Positions 45,407 through 58,831 are shown, counted from the first letter of the stretch. The stretch is 64,000 nucleotides of DNA from Cladobotryum mycophilum (GCA_036429605.1 CM071589.1:5146001-5210000); one strand, 5' to 3'. Notes: generated by a model not told the origin, from the letters alone. Program-made: numbers and translations.

Positions 45407-48400
45407 ATGTTTTCCTCTTCTCATCCCGCCAAATCCCTCGACAATCTTTCGCCATTGTCGCCCGGGAACCGGGCGGAATATTCATTTCATAGGTTTGTAC
45501 TTGCGGAAGCTTTCCTCGAGACGTCGCTGACAGAGGCGCAGTCGACTGGGCCAAGGCCAACGACCAGCCTCTAGGCGAGGCTCTACCGCCAGCTCAATTC
45601 ATTCTATAGGAGGGGCATTAGACACAACGTTGACGGGGGGCCTAATGCTGTTTATGAGTCTGGGCGGAATGGTTAGTGGAGTTGCATACCCTGGAAGACG
45701 AAGGCTAATGAGTTTGGTAGCCATCTCGACATTACTTCAGCCTCCCATCGTAAGAACAGGTCTTCAGCCCCATACGTTTGCGCCGACCTCGAGCACCCAC
45801 AAACCTCCGACAGCAAGGGATATACCACCCGTTGCGCTGACAAATATTCCCCAAATCGACCCCGAAGAGTTCGCTCCGTACCTCTCCCAGATTGGCTCCT
45901 TGTACGAACAACTGCGGCGAGCCAAAGAAAACGAGGAGGAGGACAACCAGATCAATCGCCGAGGAAGCAGGCAAGACGAACCACCAGAAAGCACCGGCGA
46001 TGGCTATTTGCGACCAGGAGGCAAGACTCGCATGGCCCGTAAAGGCTCCACGGCATCACTATCCTCTCTAAATTCGATTGACCTGGCTCCCTCTACTCGA
46101 AGAGGCAGCACTGGGTTGAGTCGTAAAAGCGCCCAAGGCCCACCTCCTCTGTCAACGATTCCGGCTGTATACTTTGAGGAGGACTTCCATTTGGAGAATC
46201 CACGAACGTTTGATGTCGTGAGCGAGCGATCCGAAGTCATTCGTCCAAGTGATGCGAAGAAGAGAGAAGAGGGCAACGGGAGCGCCGTGGCGCCAAGGAA
46301 AACACTTGCAACGAATGCTATTCTACAAGAAAAGCTATCTTGGTACATGGACACTATCGAAATACACCTCATTAATTCGATTTCGACCGCATCAACCACC
46401 TTCTTTACGGCGCTTGGGTCATTAAAGGAGCTCCACTCGGAGGCTGCGGAATCTGTGGAACGAATCAAGACATTAAGAGAGGAGCTTGAGGCGTTGGACG
46501 AGGAGGTTGCGGCAAATGGTCTCAAAATTGTTGAAAAACGGAGGCGTCAGGAGAACTTGCGGCAGCTCAGCGATGCTGTAAAGCAACTCAAATTAATCGT
46601 TGATGAACTTGCAAAATGCGAATCGCTAGTTGACGCCGGCGAGGTAGACAGGGCACTGACCAATATTGATTCTTTGGAGAAACTGATCTCTGGTGAACGC
46701 AACGAATCTCTAGAGATAGAATCAGGTCTGCAATTGAGGGATCTTCGGTCAGCTTCCGCCCTCCAAGGAGTGAATGCCGACCTAACGGTTCTGCGGTTCC
46801 GTATTGGTAGAGCATATGAAAACAAGTTTTCGTCTATTCTTCTCTCTGATCTACGACAGCATGTGGAGTCTGTTTCTACTGCAGATGTCCTCCTTCGCTG
46901 GAACAATGCTGCATCCAGGGCACGGGGGAATGGCAGGGCTTCGTCAGGGCTTCCCACGTATTTGACAGATACGGACATGTTGAAAGCGCAACTGCTGCCG
47001 AATATGTTCGGACTGCATCGTGCCAAGCATATAACAACAGCAGCTTCTGCATTTCGAGAAGAAATATTCCGTGAGATGAGGAGTATGGTTCGACGGCCGC
47101 TTCCCAGCTCCAATGAAGATGACAATGAGTCCATGATATCAGTATCTACGGCAAGTGGAGGCAGACACTTGTCCAGCCAAGAAAAGTCGGCAAATCTGGC
47201 ACGGAATCTACGGGCCTTGGACCCTGATGATGCTGAGCAGCTGCTCACAAAGGTATACGTTGGCGTTACCGAGATGTTGAGGAGACTTTCGACTCAGGTC
47301 AAGGTTTTGTTGGAGATTACAAGCTCACTCTCAGATTCACCCAAAGGTGATGGGTTAAAATCGCCTCTCGTCAGATCACCAATGGCCAGCCCAAGACCAG
47401 ATCGTCACCCTGGCTTTCAATCGCCAGCTACTTTTGCCCTCCAGGAAGAATTGCACAAAGCCTTGGACGTGGGAAACCTCATGGCTCAGGCAGTCGATGT
47501 TGCAATCGACAGAGTTGTCAAGGTTCTCAAGGTTCGATCGGAACAAGCCACTCACCTACCCCTCGAGTTTTTCCTGCGATATTTTACGTTGAACCTATAC
47601 TTTACATATGAGTGCGAGGCAATATCAGGTAGAAGCGGCACTTCCTTGAAGACTGTGGTTAACGGCCACATCAAGGAATTTGTCCAGTGGCATCGTGATT
47701 CCGAGATGCAGAAACTCGCTCAAGGGATGGAATCAGATAAATGGGATGCCAAAGATTTTACGGACAAGAATACCGAGCTCTTGAATCAGATTCTTGGATG
47801 CAGCACCGGGGACACGGAAGCCTGGACTGAAAACACGAGAATATGGATCCCTTACCAACATGCCGAGAAACCAAACCAAGACATCCTCTCTCCTGAGACC
47901 AATGGCGTCACAAAAGAAAAAGGAAGGCCTGCGGTTATTGAGATGGAGAAGTTTGTGCTTCCAAATTCTGCTGTTCTCTGTCTTGATGGAATAGGAAGCT
48001 TCCTGCAGCTCATTGCCGGAATGCCATCCATGACCACGGATATTGCGACGTCTCTTTTGGCCTACCTACAGCTCTTCAATTCGCGATGCACACAGCTCAT
48101 TCTGGGAGCTGGGGCTACTCGGTCCGCCGGCCTAAAGAACATCACAACAAAGCACTTGGCACTCGCATCACAAGCATTATCCTTTATTGCGTCACTTGTC
48201 CCGCACATGAGGGAGTTTGTTCGGCGCCATGTCGGATCAGGCGCGGGAGTCACCAGTTTGATGGGCGAGTTTGACAGAGTCAGGAGATTGCTTCAAGAGC
48301 ATCAGGATAGCATACACCAGAAATTGGTGGATATCATGAGTGGCCGTGCTGCAAACCATGCCAAGAGCGTCAAGGGAGTCGACTGGGACTCGGGCAGCTC

Positions 48401-48852
48401 CGAGGGGCCACATCTTTATATGGAAATGCTCGTCAAGGAAACGACGACACTTCATCGTGTCCTGACAAAACACCTACCTGAAACACATATTCAAATGATT
48501 ATGCTGCCCGTATTTTCGGGCTATAAAGACCAGCTCGGAAATGCCTTCCGTCAGGTTGACGTAAAAACTGAGCTCGGTCAAAAACGGTAAGACACCAACG
48601 AAGCATGTACATGATGGAACTTGACTAACGTGTATTAGCATGTTGACGGATGTGGAGTATTTCTCTGGCAAGCTCCAAAAGCTTGAAGGGTTCGGGGACA
48701 CCAGCGATTTCTTCGCAAACATTATTAACTCGAAGCAAGTAACAGCAGCTGAGCTGCCTTCAACCAACGGTGCCAGCAACACAAAGCTGGCCGAAGAATC
48801 CGAAAAGGCCACATCATCAGAAGAGAGTTCAAAGGAAGAAGCAAAGGCATGA
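45407..48852 (+). CDS. VPS54: Vps54, GARP tethering complex subunit; apparent frameshift
   Basis: Exons 45407-45492, 45536-45671, 45721-48586 and 48639-48852, about 1100 aa. The N-terminus is Ser-rich and disordered. Next comes TARDIPPVALTNIPQIDPEEFAPYL, then a long coiled-coil region (LKELHSEAAESVERIKTLREELEALDEE). The Vps54 C-terminal helical domain (FVLPNSAVLCLDGIGSFLQLI) and the terminal DVEYFSGKLQKLEGFGDT complete the order typical of fungal Vps54. It works with Vps51-53 to tether endosome-derived vesicles at the trans-Golgi. The six-G run 45635-45640 is one base short: ALDTTLTGG is in one frame and NAVYESGRN-AISTLLQPP in the next. The intron at 45672-45720 happens to be open, which could mislead gene callers into a truncated start. 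Confidence 0.9.
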
Positions 48853-51017
48853 GCGGTAATGCAAATGGTCGATTCGTCAATCACAGCGGGACATGGTTAG
48901 ATGGAGTTTACGGAGTACTTGTTTCTGGGATGAGGCTTGTTGTGTGCAACACCGCGTAATGATGGGGGGGGGGGGGGCAAACAGAGCCATGTTTTTGTAG
49001 ATGTATGATCTGGATGTATCTATACCAACGCTGCTGGACATGAAAGGAAACACGGGTTGGGCGTGGATTTTTGTTATTCTTGAGGGAGATGACGATGAAG
49101 AGTGATGTGTGCATGGCGTATGAGGCAAGGAACTTGACAGTATAGAGTACTGGTACTTGGTAATGTATGTATGACTGATCTTGCACATAATGTGCTTGTA
49201 ACTATTGGTATATGAAACGAGTATTGAACAATCATGGCGGTTACATGGCTTCACTATTAGGCACACAGTGTCCACAGCTCCAGCTCCAAACTCCCGGGTC
49301 CTCAATAAATAAATAAATAAATAAAAAGGGCCCAATCTCACGGGTTTCTTCTCTTTGAGTAAGGCCAGCTTCAACACACACCAACCCAAACGCCGTTTCG
49401 ATCTAGTGCCCCCCAGACTAAAGCGCATTTCAATGCAACGAAGAGAGAGAGAGGTTGACGCTCAGGCTTTTTTTCTTACCCAAAGAAAAAGCGCTTCCCA
49501 CTCCTTTTTCATAACGCCACGCAATAACGAACGAGCGTTTCACCATTCATCACTTGTCTTGTTCGATTCTGGTAGGGGGAAAACTCCGTGGTTCGCGTTA
49601 TTTTAAAGCGTGCATTTGCACCAGGAAGCGGGATGATACCTTGCGGAAATGTAGGTTTTATCACCAAACCAAACCAAGCAAGCCATTTTCCATACATTAC
49701 ACCATGGAATCGAAAAAAACATACCCAGGTCAGGGTCCATTCAAACAAATGGACACAGAAAAAAACAAAAACAAAAGCAAAAGAGGCGGTGATAATTAAG
49801 TAGTGGTCTGTGTCTTGGAGGCCCCCTCACTCTCTCTATCCAGCCAGAGCCGAAACACCTCCCCCCCCGGTAGGAGGAGGATATTTTTATCTCTTCTCCT
49901 TCTCCCATGGCCGTCTTGGCATTGTCACAAATGCCAGAACCAACAGCTCTTTTTTCTTTCTTTTTTCTTTGTTCAACGGAACGACCAACCAACCGGCTTA
50001 ACTGAATGCGTCGACTTACATAGGAGAGCGAGAGAGCGAAAGAGAGAGAGACATGATCGGCAGGCCCGAGCAAAAACACAGTGAACCAAAAATACGACAT
50101 CCCAGAGAAGCAAGCAAGCAAGCAGGCAAAGCAATCCTTCTGCCTCTTCACCGACTGGAAGAATCGGCACTGAACAAGGTCTGAGTTCCCATGGTTAGAA
50201 CGTATATGTACGCACTGATGAAACAGAGAGAGAAGAGAAAGTCTTGGAACGCGTAAACACTTGATTGGGGGCTAAATTACTCCCATCCCATCCCAGAACA
50301 TCCAAGCCAATACGGCAAAGCAATTCCGGTTGCTCTGCCTCCCCCCTCTCCAGGATCCTTATCCTGTCCCCCTTGTCATTTACCCCAGAACCGTTAACCG
50401 AATGACTCGCAAAAGAAAAAGCACACAAAAGATAGGTGAGCAATTAAACATCCACGGTAAATTGAGATTGCAAAAGAAGATCCTTGAATCCTTTTTATGT
50501 CGCCGTTTCTATATTTCTCTATCCAAAAAGTGTAAAAAGCATCTATGTACATATTTTCATAAATGGGGTATTCTCAAGAAGTGAAGGGTGGAAAAAAGTG
50601 TTTCTTTGTTGTGTAAACGAGTGTAAGAAGTGTAAAAATGTGTGTGCATAAAAAATGAGTGCCAGCCACTCTTCCCAAGTGTATACAGATTTTGTACAAA
50701 GGAAAAAAGTAAATGGCTGTGATCGGGGAAAAAGAGATTTTGAGCCTGCCAGATGCAAACTCCCCACGGGGGCGCAATAATTTGCCCAAAGATTTTTGTT
50801 GTTGTTATCCTTCCTCAACATCTATAGACTGGCAACCCAACTCCCAAAAAGACCTCTACGCCGGTTCGTGGCGTCAAAGAGGGGTATCTTTCCGAAAACA
50901 AAGCTTTCTTGTCGTAATCATCATGATTTGGCGCTCGGCACATGAACATAAGACAAAGACGTCTTGGTATCATGCAATCAGTGCCCCGAACTGCTGCTAC
51001 AGCTCGTATTGCCCCCT
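48853..51017. other. Intergenic stretch, no gene recognised; simple repeats
   Basis: Contains a run of 14 G (48964-48977), an (AAAT)n tract at about 49302-49326 and several A/G- and C/T-rich segments. The part next to 51018 probably includes the 3' UTR of the secreted protein gene. No coding frame is supported. Confidence 0.5.
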
Positions 51018-51521
51018 TTACTGGGGCTCGGAGAAGGCAAGGCCAGTGATACCGCTGCCAAGAGTGCACATGAGATCGCTAGAGTGAGTGACCTTGGTCT
51101 GGGTATCATCAGGGTGCCAGTAGAGGTTGCCGCAGGGGTGGTAGGTGCAGCCCGACATGGGAGCGAGCTCACCGACAGGCCACATCTGGCGGACGTTGTT
51201 GGCATCGTTGGGGTTGACAATGGCGGAGACGTCGAAGTAGGTCATTCCCTGCCAGCCGTCAAAGGCAACCTCGCCGAGCATACCGGGCTTGTTCTCTTGA
51301 CCCTTGGGGATGGCGTAGTAGTTGCCAATCCAGCCAAAGGGAAAGTTGACAGTGACGTTCTTGGTGCTGTCGACGTCGACGGGGGCAACCTGGGGCATGC
51401 CCTGGTTACCAGTGAAGTAGATGGTGCGGACAGTGCTGTCGAGAGTCCAGAAGGTGACGGTACCAGCGTTGACAACGGCAGCGGAGGCGGCAAGAGCCAG
51501 AGCAGAGATGGTGAAACGCAT
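51018..51521 (-). CDS. Small secreted protein of the fungal 'DNase1 protein' type
   Basis: Single exon, 167 aa. It begins with a clear signal peptide (MRFTISALALAASAAVVNA, cleavage after residue 19). The mature part reads GTVTFWTLDSTVRTIYFTG, then NVTVNFPFGWIGNYYAIPKG, GMLGEVAFDGWQGMTYFDV and CTYHPCGNLYWHPDD, with a few Cys likely to pair. This matches a family widespread in ascomycetes and often named DNase1 protein, with a thaumatin-like beta fold (GW.G, YFDVSAIV). I see no nuclease active-site motif, so the name should not be taken as function. Probably secreted to the cell surface. Strong codon bias toward C-ending codons suggests high expression. Confidence 0.8.
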   Translation of the reverse strand: MRFTISALALAASAAVVNAGTVTFWTLDSTVRTIYFTGNQGMPQVAPVDVDSTKNVTVNFPFGWIGNYYAIPKGQENKPGMLGEVAFDGWQGMTYFDVSAIVNPNDANNVRQMWPVGELAPMSGCTYHPCGNLYWHPDDTQTKVTHSSDLMCTLGSGITGLAFSEPQ

Positions 51522-54500
51522 TTTGATGGAGGCTTTGGGGGTTGGTTGTTCGGTTGTTTGTTTCTTCGAGTGTCTAAAGTTTTGATGTTTTGAAATGATT
51601 TCTCGAGAACTAGCTCAGAGGAATCAAGAAGGAGTGTATTGTATGGTAGACGGGCCTAGCCGTGAAAACTGTGCTTTTCAAAGGAGTGAAAAAGCGGGAG
51701 ATGCTTAAGGAATGATTGTCCGTGGACGTGAATGACAGTGATGAAGAAGCAGAAACGGGAAACGTGATGGGGGGATCAAGTGGGTGATTTATAACATTGC
51801 GAGACACTGCAAAAGCAGCATCTTTGAGACCTGCGTGGCATGGGTTGACTAGGCAAAAGAAAGGAATAGCACCGGCCTGGTGGTCGACGTGGGTCAAGAC
51901 ATGGCGTCGAGACCACAGACACAGAAACCAAGCAGAGTCCCTACATACAGACAGACAGACTGTATCTCTATGCGTGAGATACACTGTATCTCCGTACTCC
52001 GTACACAGCCCGGGTACAAAAAGTGGTGGACTGTCCGGGATAATGAGCCGGGGGACCGACGCCGGGACACCTTGCCAGGTTCAACGCCACGCTGGATACA
52101 CCGAAGTGGACTCGTAAGCAGGCTCGCGAATTCTTATTGCGTGGCATCCAGGGGGTGTGGATCTTCGGCTGTCCAAGCACAGTTAGCACCCAGCTGCTCC
52201 CCTCTTTGCATCTGAAATTTTCTTTCATTTTCTCCGTATTTTTTCTTGTTTTCTCATGCAAGTAACAATCAAAAGGATGCCGAGACCGTTCTACTCTTTT
52301 GGCGCATCCTGCGCGCACTTTGACGGTTTCTTTTCGCCACCAATCATGAAACATGGCCAAGGCAAACATGGTTGAAATATCTCTCTCTTTTCTCTCGGTA
52401 AGTTTGTCGTGAAACTGGCCGCCCTCGTATTGCAGAGTTATCCACCTACCAACCCCCGTGTCTCTTCCCATAGGATGCCGTGCTTTTCATGAGTAGCAAG
52501 TCATATGCGTCATCACCTTGATGATCGTTGCCCATGCAATAACCTCGAAGCGCCGACCCAGGACGGCCATCACTCAAATGCTTGTTTGACTGGCTGCCGC
52601 AATACCAGCCTCAAACCCGGAGCAAAACGAGATGGTGTGAAGACTCGTCCATTCAGCAGTTCCAATTGCTACACTGTGTGGACTGGGAGGGGCGGGTACC
52701 TGACAGCTCAAACAAACTCTTCGAGGCTGATTTCTTTTCTCCTCCTTCGGTACTCAGCGGCGGTGTCCAATCTTGTCTCTTTTCGCAGGCCAGAACAAAG
52801 CAACGGTACAACATGCATATGTACCTCCTAAAGCGCTCCGCCCAACGCAAGGGCCAGCAAATGGTCTCATAAAAGGAGTCGGATGCTACGGGAAAAGTGC
52901 CTTGTCTAGCTGCATGTTGAAATATGTCCGGCTCCAGGTTGCCATTGGCTTGTGCGAGCACCACCCGTGCCTGGTACCTGGCATGGCTCCATGTGGTCTT
53001 CTCTGACAGGCTCAATCGGCTTGTGGAACCAGAATCAAAAGAACAAGGGAATGTCTTGTCGCCTCCATTCTCTCCGAATTCTTATTCAGCCCTGCCAACT
53101 GAACCAGAAGGTCCCCTCTTGTCTTAAAGTGCTCATTCGAACAAAGCAAGCAAGGACATGTTTGCGTGCGTGCGAGAAAGGCCACAAATCATTGTCAAGG
53201 TGTTTTGATATTGTGAATGCACCATTTCCATCTGTCAACACGTGGAACGGGAACGATGCGAAACGTTGCAGCCACGCTACGCGGTGGCTTTCGTCAGAAA
53301 CGCGTCGTTCGTTCGTTCCATTTACGCGTTAATAATAGTTGTGGGAAAATCCTTCACGTCCTAATTATGTCTAATCAGAGTGCAAATTGCCATACACGTA
53401 AGCCTCCCTTTGTTCACAAGGAAGAAAGCCTGCCGGTGTCTCTCATCTCATCTTCATTTCAAAAAGAGAGACAAGCTCTTTTTCCTTGTCAGTGGTACCT
53501 GACGATCTCTCCCGGTAGAAAGGATGCCCCTGTTATTCGGGCAAAACAAGACAGGGGGCGGAACTCAGACGCCAATCCTCGTCGACACCGAGACCTAAAA
53601 ATTTCTTGCACACGACTCGCAAAAGCCAACACGAGGTGGGGCTTGAAAATTCTGAGAGTTCCATTTCCAACGGGGCCAACAGGGCTTTCCCATGTGAATG
53701 CGTTGCCTCCCGTTGCTTTCCGTGTCGATAATCGATGCACCCGTGACGCTCCCTCGCGGCACGATCTTGAATCCCCAGCGACTGGCGGCGGGCACACGGG
53801 CGAAAAAGGCAAGTCGTTAATTAAAGACGCATATATATCAATCAATCAGGTTCCTGCTATTGATTGCCCTATGCAATATCCGCTGGCGTTCAAGTGTGAC
53901 TGCGCAGTAATACCGACGTTGTATAGCAGCTATTGCGCCCGTTCCTGCAGACAGTTGTGAGCTGAACTCTTCACGCGTCCTGTTTGTCAATGGTTGGGAC
54001 TTTTGCCAAGTAAATGCTCCCGATGGCGAGCTAAGAGGAGCATGAGATGAACTGATCACTTTGCATATCGGCACTGACGCTTGCCAACCGAGATTCTCAA
54101 GGGTGCTTTCACCCCTCAACTTTCGTACTGTACGCATGACGAAAGATGCTACTGTTCTCTCGCAACTGGTGAGGGGTTTTCCAGAACCAGGTCCGTCGTT
54201 GGGTCTCGATTATTTTCTTTTCACATCAAGTCTGAGCTGGCAATGCTGAAAGCTGTCTCACAGCTGTCGCATTGTGGCGTTTCCATATTTTCCTTCTTTC
54301 ATGGCTTCCGAAAAATCTCTCAAAAGCCATCTTGACCAACGCAAGGGAAGTGAAAGTTCGTTCAGGCCCACTTGAAAAAGGAAGAATAAGGCTGCTAGCC
54401 TTGGCACTATCTGCATCTCGATGCCCGCCGTCAGACTCGAGCCATCTCATTGTTCCGATCAATGCGCTGAGCTGATTAGCAGCTGTTGGCCGTTTCCTCG

Positions 54501-57500
54501 ACGCTGAAAAAAAAAAACGTGGATTAGTCGCCCCCCTAACGTTGATGCCTAGTGAGGGACCAACATTGCTGTTGTTCCCGGTCGTCAGTGAAGATAATGG
54601 CGATGCACATGAAAATCCCTCATAAAGTTGGCTGGCGCAACGGACAGTGTTTGCCACACAGGGACGGACAACGGATTTTGTCAGTGCCTTCTCGCGTGCT
54701 CTGAAGATCGGTGGGTGGCGCATAGTAAGCTTAACAATGGAGATAAGCAGTTCGCATTGATTCGTCTCAATGGATTTGCGGCCGTCCCTTCTGGGGAAAT
54801 ACACTGTGGCTGCGCCGGCTGCAGGAACAGGTGTGATACACAGAGGAAAGCCAGGTTGCTCAAAAAGTAATAAACAAGAGAGCAAAAGGCCCGTAGGAAA
54901 GACAGGTTTCCATATGAGGCATTGACCGGTATAGTACCCCTTGCATGCGGAGACAGGTGATTCGTCCAAGGTAGTCACCCATATATTTCCTTTCCATTCA
55001 GCTGGTCTGCGTTCGGGTCGGGATGGGATCATAATAATCCAAGGCCGGTCCCTTCGCACATGCTGCTAGGACTCGACGCAATAAGTTTATGCGAGCTAGA
55101 GTCTAGGCGAAAATGCTTCATTGTTGGGGGCCGGGTCAAAATGATGGGGGGCTGGCGAGCACTTGCCGCGGGCCTTGATTGAGGCTACAGTCGTCTCTGC
55201 AGACCTCATCACAGTTAAACAAGGCTGCTGCAGCTAGATTCGTGATTGGACTGAGTTGGCCAAAGGTTGCCGGGGTCGAATAAATCAACCTGCATATATG
55301 GCTTCCGATGGCTGCATGTTGCCCAGCCTCCTCATTGTGGTCGGCATTCGGGCGATAGCTAATAAAGTAATGAGGTTGGTTTTGGAAAAATGAGCTGAAG
55401 CAGATCTAAATGGTAAAATATCGTCTTGCCATGTTGTGTTGAAGCTGAAGAGCTCATCGAATAACTCTCAAGACTGTTGAGTGGGTAGCTATGAGGTTTT
55501 GGTCATGGAGGGGAAGGAATGATACTGTGTGTTGGATATACGCACGGTATCTCCCCGCACTGTATCACGTACCACCTACCCTTGACTTTGACTTTGACCA
55601 AGGACGAAGAGTAATTGATCGGAACAATGACGAGGTTTTACAACATTGCATGATAATCCTGCTTGAGCGACACGAGAAACCTGCAAGCATTGGTTACTCA
55701 TCACGTATTGTACGTACCAGCCTGTGATTACTCATGCACCTTGCTGTCTTGATGATCTTACCGATCATGTCCGTCACCGAGTTATCGTGCCTCCATTCTC
55801 CATCGCAATCATTACAAGGCGGCGCCTCAAAGTAACAGCCTCTTTCGTATCCAACGCAAACTACTTTATTCTAATCACCAGGGTAGCTCAGCAACGTCAA
55901 CAGACTTGAATGTGACTTGAAGAAGAAGAGAGAGGGAGAGAAAAAAAACATGGTAAACGCCGCACATGGATGAACCCTTGAAAAGGAGTCGAGTGGCTTT
56001 TTTCTCAACGGATGGCTTGACGAACACAAAAGACAATTTCCTTTAAAGTTCAAGAAAGCACAGCAGAAAGAATGCATTTCGGTGTTGTTGTTTGTTTGGT
56101 CACAAGCTGAGAACTGTGGGGGGATTATACTGAGCACAACAGCATTCCAGTCCGTTGCCCAATACCCTTTAGTTGTTCGAACGCATCTCGAGACGCTTCC
56201 AGAAATGGCTACACCCTGCAATTCTGGCAACGAAATGCGACCGACGGGTTCATTATCTTCTGAGGATTGCAACCAACAAGGTTTGAAATAATCTCCGTAT
56301 CTGGGGAGGGGGTTGGAATCTGGCTCCTGGATTGAGATGAGAATGAAGCCTTGCCCATCAGTTCAGCTCGGCACTAACAGAACCACCAATGTTTTAACAG
56401 AAGTTCCCTTGAAGAAATCCAATACATACCACAATACCTCTGGCTGAGCTCACCACGGGAGATCCCAGAACTTTAATCAAGAAAAAAGATTGCATCATAC
56501 ATCCAAGTCCAACAGGCAACTATCGTGAATAGCTCGCTCAATGGCGCTTCCCACCCGACGATCTTTCTCTCTTTTTTCTTCATCGACCAACCCCGCAGCC
56601 GCAAACAAATTAACATAGATTGCACCCTACCTCTGGATACGAAGAAGAAAAAAGAAATGGCCGCCGCTTCCGACAGTGACAGTTGGGGGGAGTAGGGGAG
56701 GAAAGACAAAAAGAAACCTTGTCAAACCTGGCCCTCTTCCTATGTAACCAGCCGGATCTAAGGAAGCTCTCGACCGTTTTTCATATATATGAATATTTGA
56801 GTTTTATTGAAGAAAGAAAATAACACCCCCAAAACAATACTACCGACATACATACCTGATTGACCGGGTTCAGGTAATACTGTCGAGTACCCTCCCCCCT
56901 TATTGTTGCTTTTCGTTAAGCTTGAACTCTATTCTCTATTTGACTAAAGCAAACTCCCGAATGCAGGGTTTGACGGCTGCATGACATCAGACCCCTACAC
57001 GGCATTCTTCATTTGCAAGTTCTCGTATTCGAAGGGAGGAAGGGGGAGGAGAGGCTCGCCCTTCACGCCACAACATATCCAGAGCCAGTCTAAACAAGAA
57101 ACAAGTTGAATACTCATTGCGCGTGTAGCTACAGCAACAGGTTTGAATGGCTTCCCCAGAAGAAGGGAGGAGATGGGGATACCCTGGCGGACCGTATAGT
57201 GTCACACAAGGCAATTCCCCCATGGGGATTTATCCTCATTCCGGCGAAAAGTTGTTTAGTTTTTCCCCGATGTATCCGTTGCGTGATTGCTTCAAACTTC
57301 CCAAATGGCACTGTAACTTAGCCCACGCGTTCGTCCCAATTTCTGAATGCAGCCATCATGCCACACGGCCAGACCCGTCTGCCCAGAACTACAAAGAGTG
57401 GCCTCCATCCCATCTTCCAGCTTTTCTCTCCAACCTTCTCATCCCATCATTCGTTTACCACCTCCTTCTTCAAGCCTAACCACTTGTCTCTCGCTGAGCT

Positions 57501-57534
57501 TTTAAAAGAAAGAAAGATTTCAACCCCCGCAATA
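51522..57534. other. Long gene-poor interval (6 kb) with two unexplained long frames
   Basis: No recognisable gene. Two long open frames stand out: plus 53217-53960 (247 codons) and minus 54226-55059 (277 codons). Neither has a family resemblance, signal peptide, or codon bias like neighbouring genes, and they could be fortuitous. The interval also holds the upstream regions of the two flanking secreted/wall protein genes, which in fungi are often long. Confidence 0.45.
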
Positions 57535-58412
57535 ATGCATTTCACTCAGGTCCTGGCGTCCACGGCGACACTCGTCGCTTCGGCACGTGCTGGAGGTTAC
57601 TACCCTCCTCCCAATAATGCCACTTCGTATACCACTGTATATACCACTGTCCTGACTACCGACTACACCACCTACTGTCCTGTAAGTCTTTCCCGTCATT
57701 GAATTGCTGTGTTTTCAGGCCTGGATGGGGATATGTTGATACTAACTCTTGGCTCTAGTCTCCCACTGAGATCCCCGTTGGTAGTGTCACTTACACGGTC
57801 ACTGAGCCTACTACTCTGACCATTACCAGTGAGTGTTTCCGCATGATATCCCTTCTCTTAACACTCTTACTAACATACATTAGACTGCCCTTGCACCATG
57901 ACCTATCACCCTCCTCCCCCTACCACATATGCGCCTCCCCCGGAGCAATCGACTTATGCCCCACCACCGCCACCTCACTCAACTTATGTTCCGCCGCCTC
58001 CTGAGCATTCGACTTATGCTCCTCCTCCTCCACCTCAATCGACTTACGTCCCACCGCCTCCCGAGCATTCAACTTATGCTCCTCCTCCTCCACCCCAGTC
58101 AACTTACGTTCCACCACCACCCGAGCATTCGACCTACGCTCCTCCTCCTCCTCCCCACTCAACTTACGCTCCTCCTGCTCAGTCAACCTACGCTCCCCCA
58201 CCCCCACCCGCCTCAACTTACGTCCCTCCTCCTCTGCCTCCCGCTTCCACCTACGTGCCCCCACCTTACCCCCCGGCCAGCACCTACGTTCCTCCCCCTA
58301 CGTTCCTCCCACCGGCACCGGCCCCGTCATCGTCCCCACCGCCGCCGCCGACAAGGCCAAGGCTGGCTTCGGCGCTCTCATCGCCGCCGGTGTTGCCGTC
58401 CTGGCTCTCTAA
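57535..58412 (+). CDS. Proline-rich GPI-type cell wall protein; apparent frameshift
   Basis: Exons 57535-57681, 57759-57828 and 57884-58412. A signal peptide (residues 1-19, ending ASARA) is followed by YTTVYTTVLTTDYTTYCP, then VGSVTYTVTEPTTLTIT and CPCTMTY, typical of fungal wall proteins with a Cys-containing head. A tandem repeat region of STYAPPPPP/STYVPPPPE units follows. The end GPVIVPTAAADKAKAGFGALIAAGVAVLAL resembles a GPI-attachment signal (small residues, then a hydrophobic tail). That end is one frame off the repeats: the five-C run 58294-58298 needs one more base to join STYVPPP to YVPPTGTGP. Probably cell-surface structural; exact role unknown. Confidence 0.8.
57898..58290 (+). 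repeat. In-gene tandem repeats encoding STYxPPPPx units
   Basis: About ten or more units of ~27-57 bases encode Ser-Thr-Tyr-(Ala/Val)-(Pro)3-5 with Gln/His/Glu-Ser spacers. Copy number is likely to vary between strains. Confidence 0.85.
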
Positions 58413-58831
58413 ATGGTTTCAGACCCGGAGATGTAAAGGTTGTTGTCTCCAGAAAAGTTTGCAGTGCAGTCGATTCCAGCTTCTAATTTCAGGGGGGTCG
58501 TCTCGAGCTGGAAGTCAACTCATTTGACACTCATTTATAACAATTTGTGTGCTGTGATAACAAATCGTGTGAGAATGGAGGTGGAATTAATAAGAGAGGG
58601 AAGAGGGATGAGGGCTAGTGTAATGGCAGTGTAATGGAGATTTAGACCAATAGGCAAAAACTATTTCAATTTTACACAAACATATCTTGACAAATGTGAT
58701 GCGCTTCCTTCAGAGTTCTTTCAGTATCGTAGCATTATACTATGAATAATAAGTCATAAATCTCGTGACCATCATGAAAACCACAAATATCCGCTGAATC
58801 AACCCCTCACCTGAGCGTTCTAAACAAGTTA

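Noticed and set aside
46547..47248. 233-codon minus-strand frame inside VPS54
   Set aside because: Shadow of the VPS54 coding exon; Ser/Arg-rich composition follows from antisense of its codons.
50964..51593. 209-codon Gly/Val-rich plus-strand frame opposite the secreted protein gene
   Set aside because: Antisense shadow of a strongly codon-biased gene.
53217..55059. Annotating the 247- and 277-codon frames as genes
   Set aside because: No family, no codon bias like neighbours, no start context or introns; listed only as an observation.
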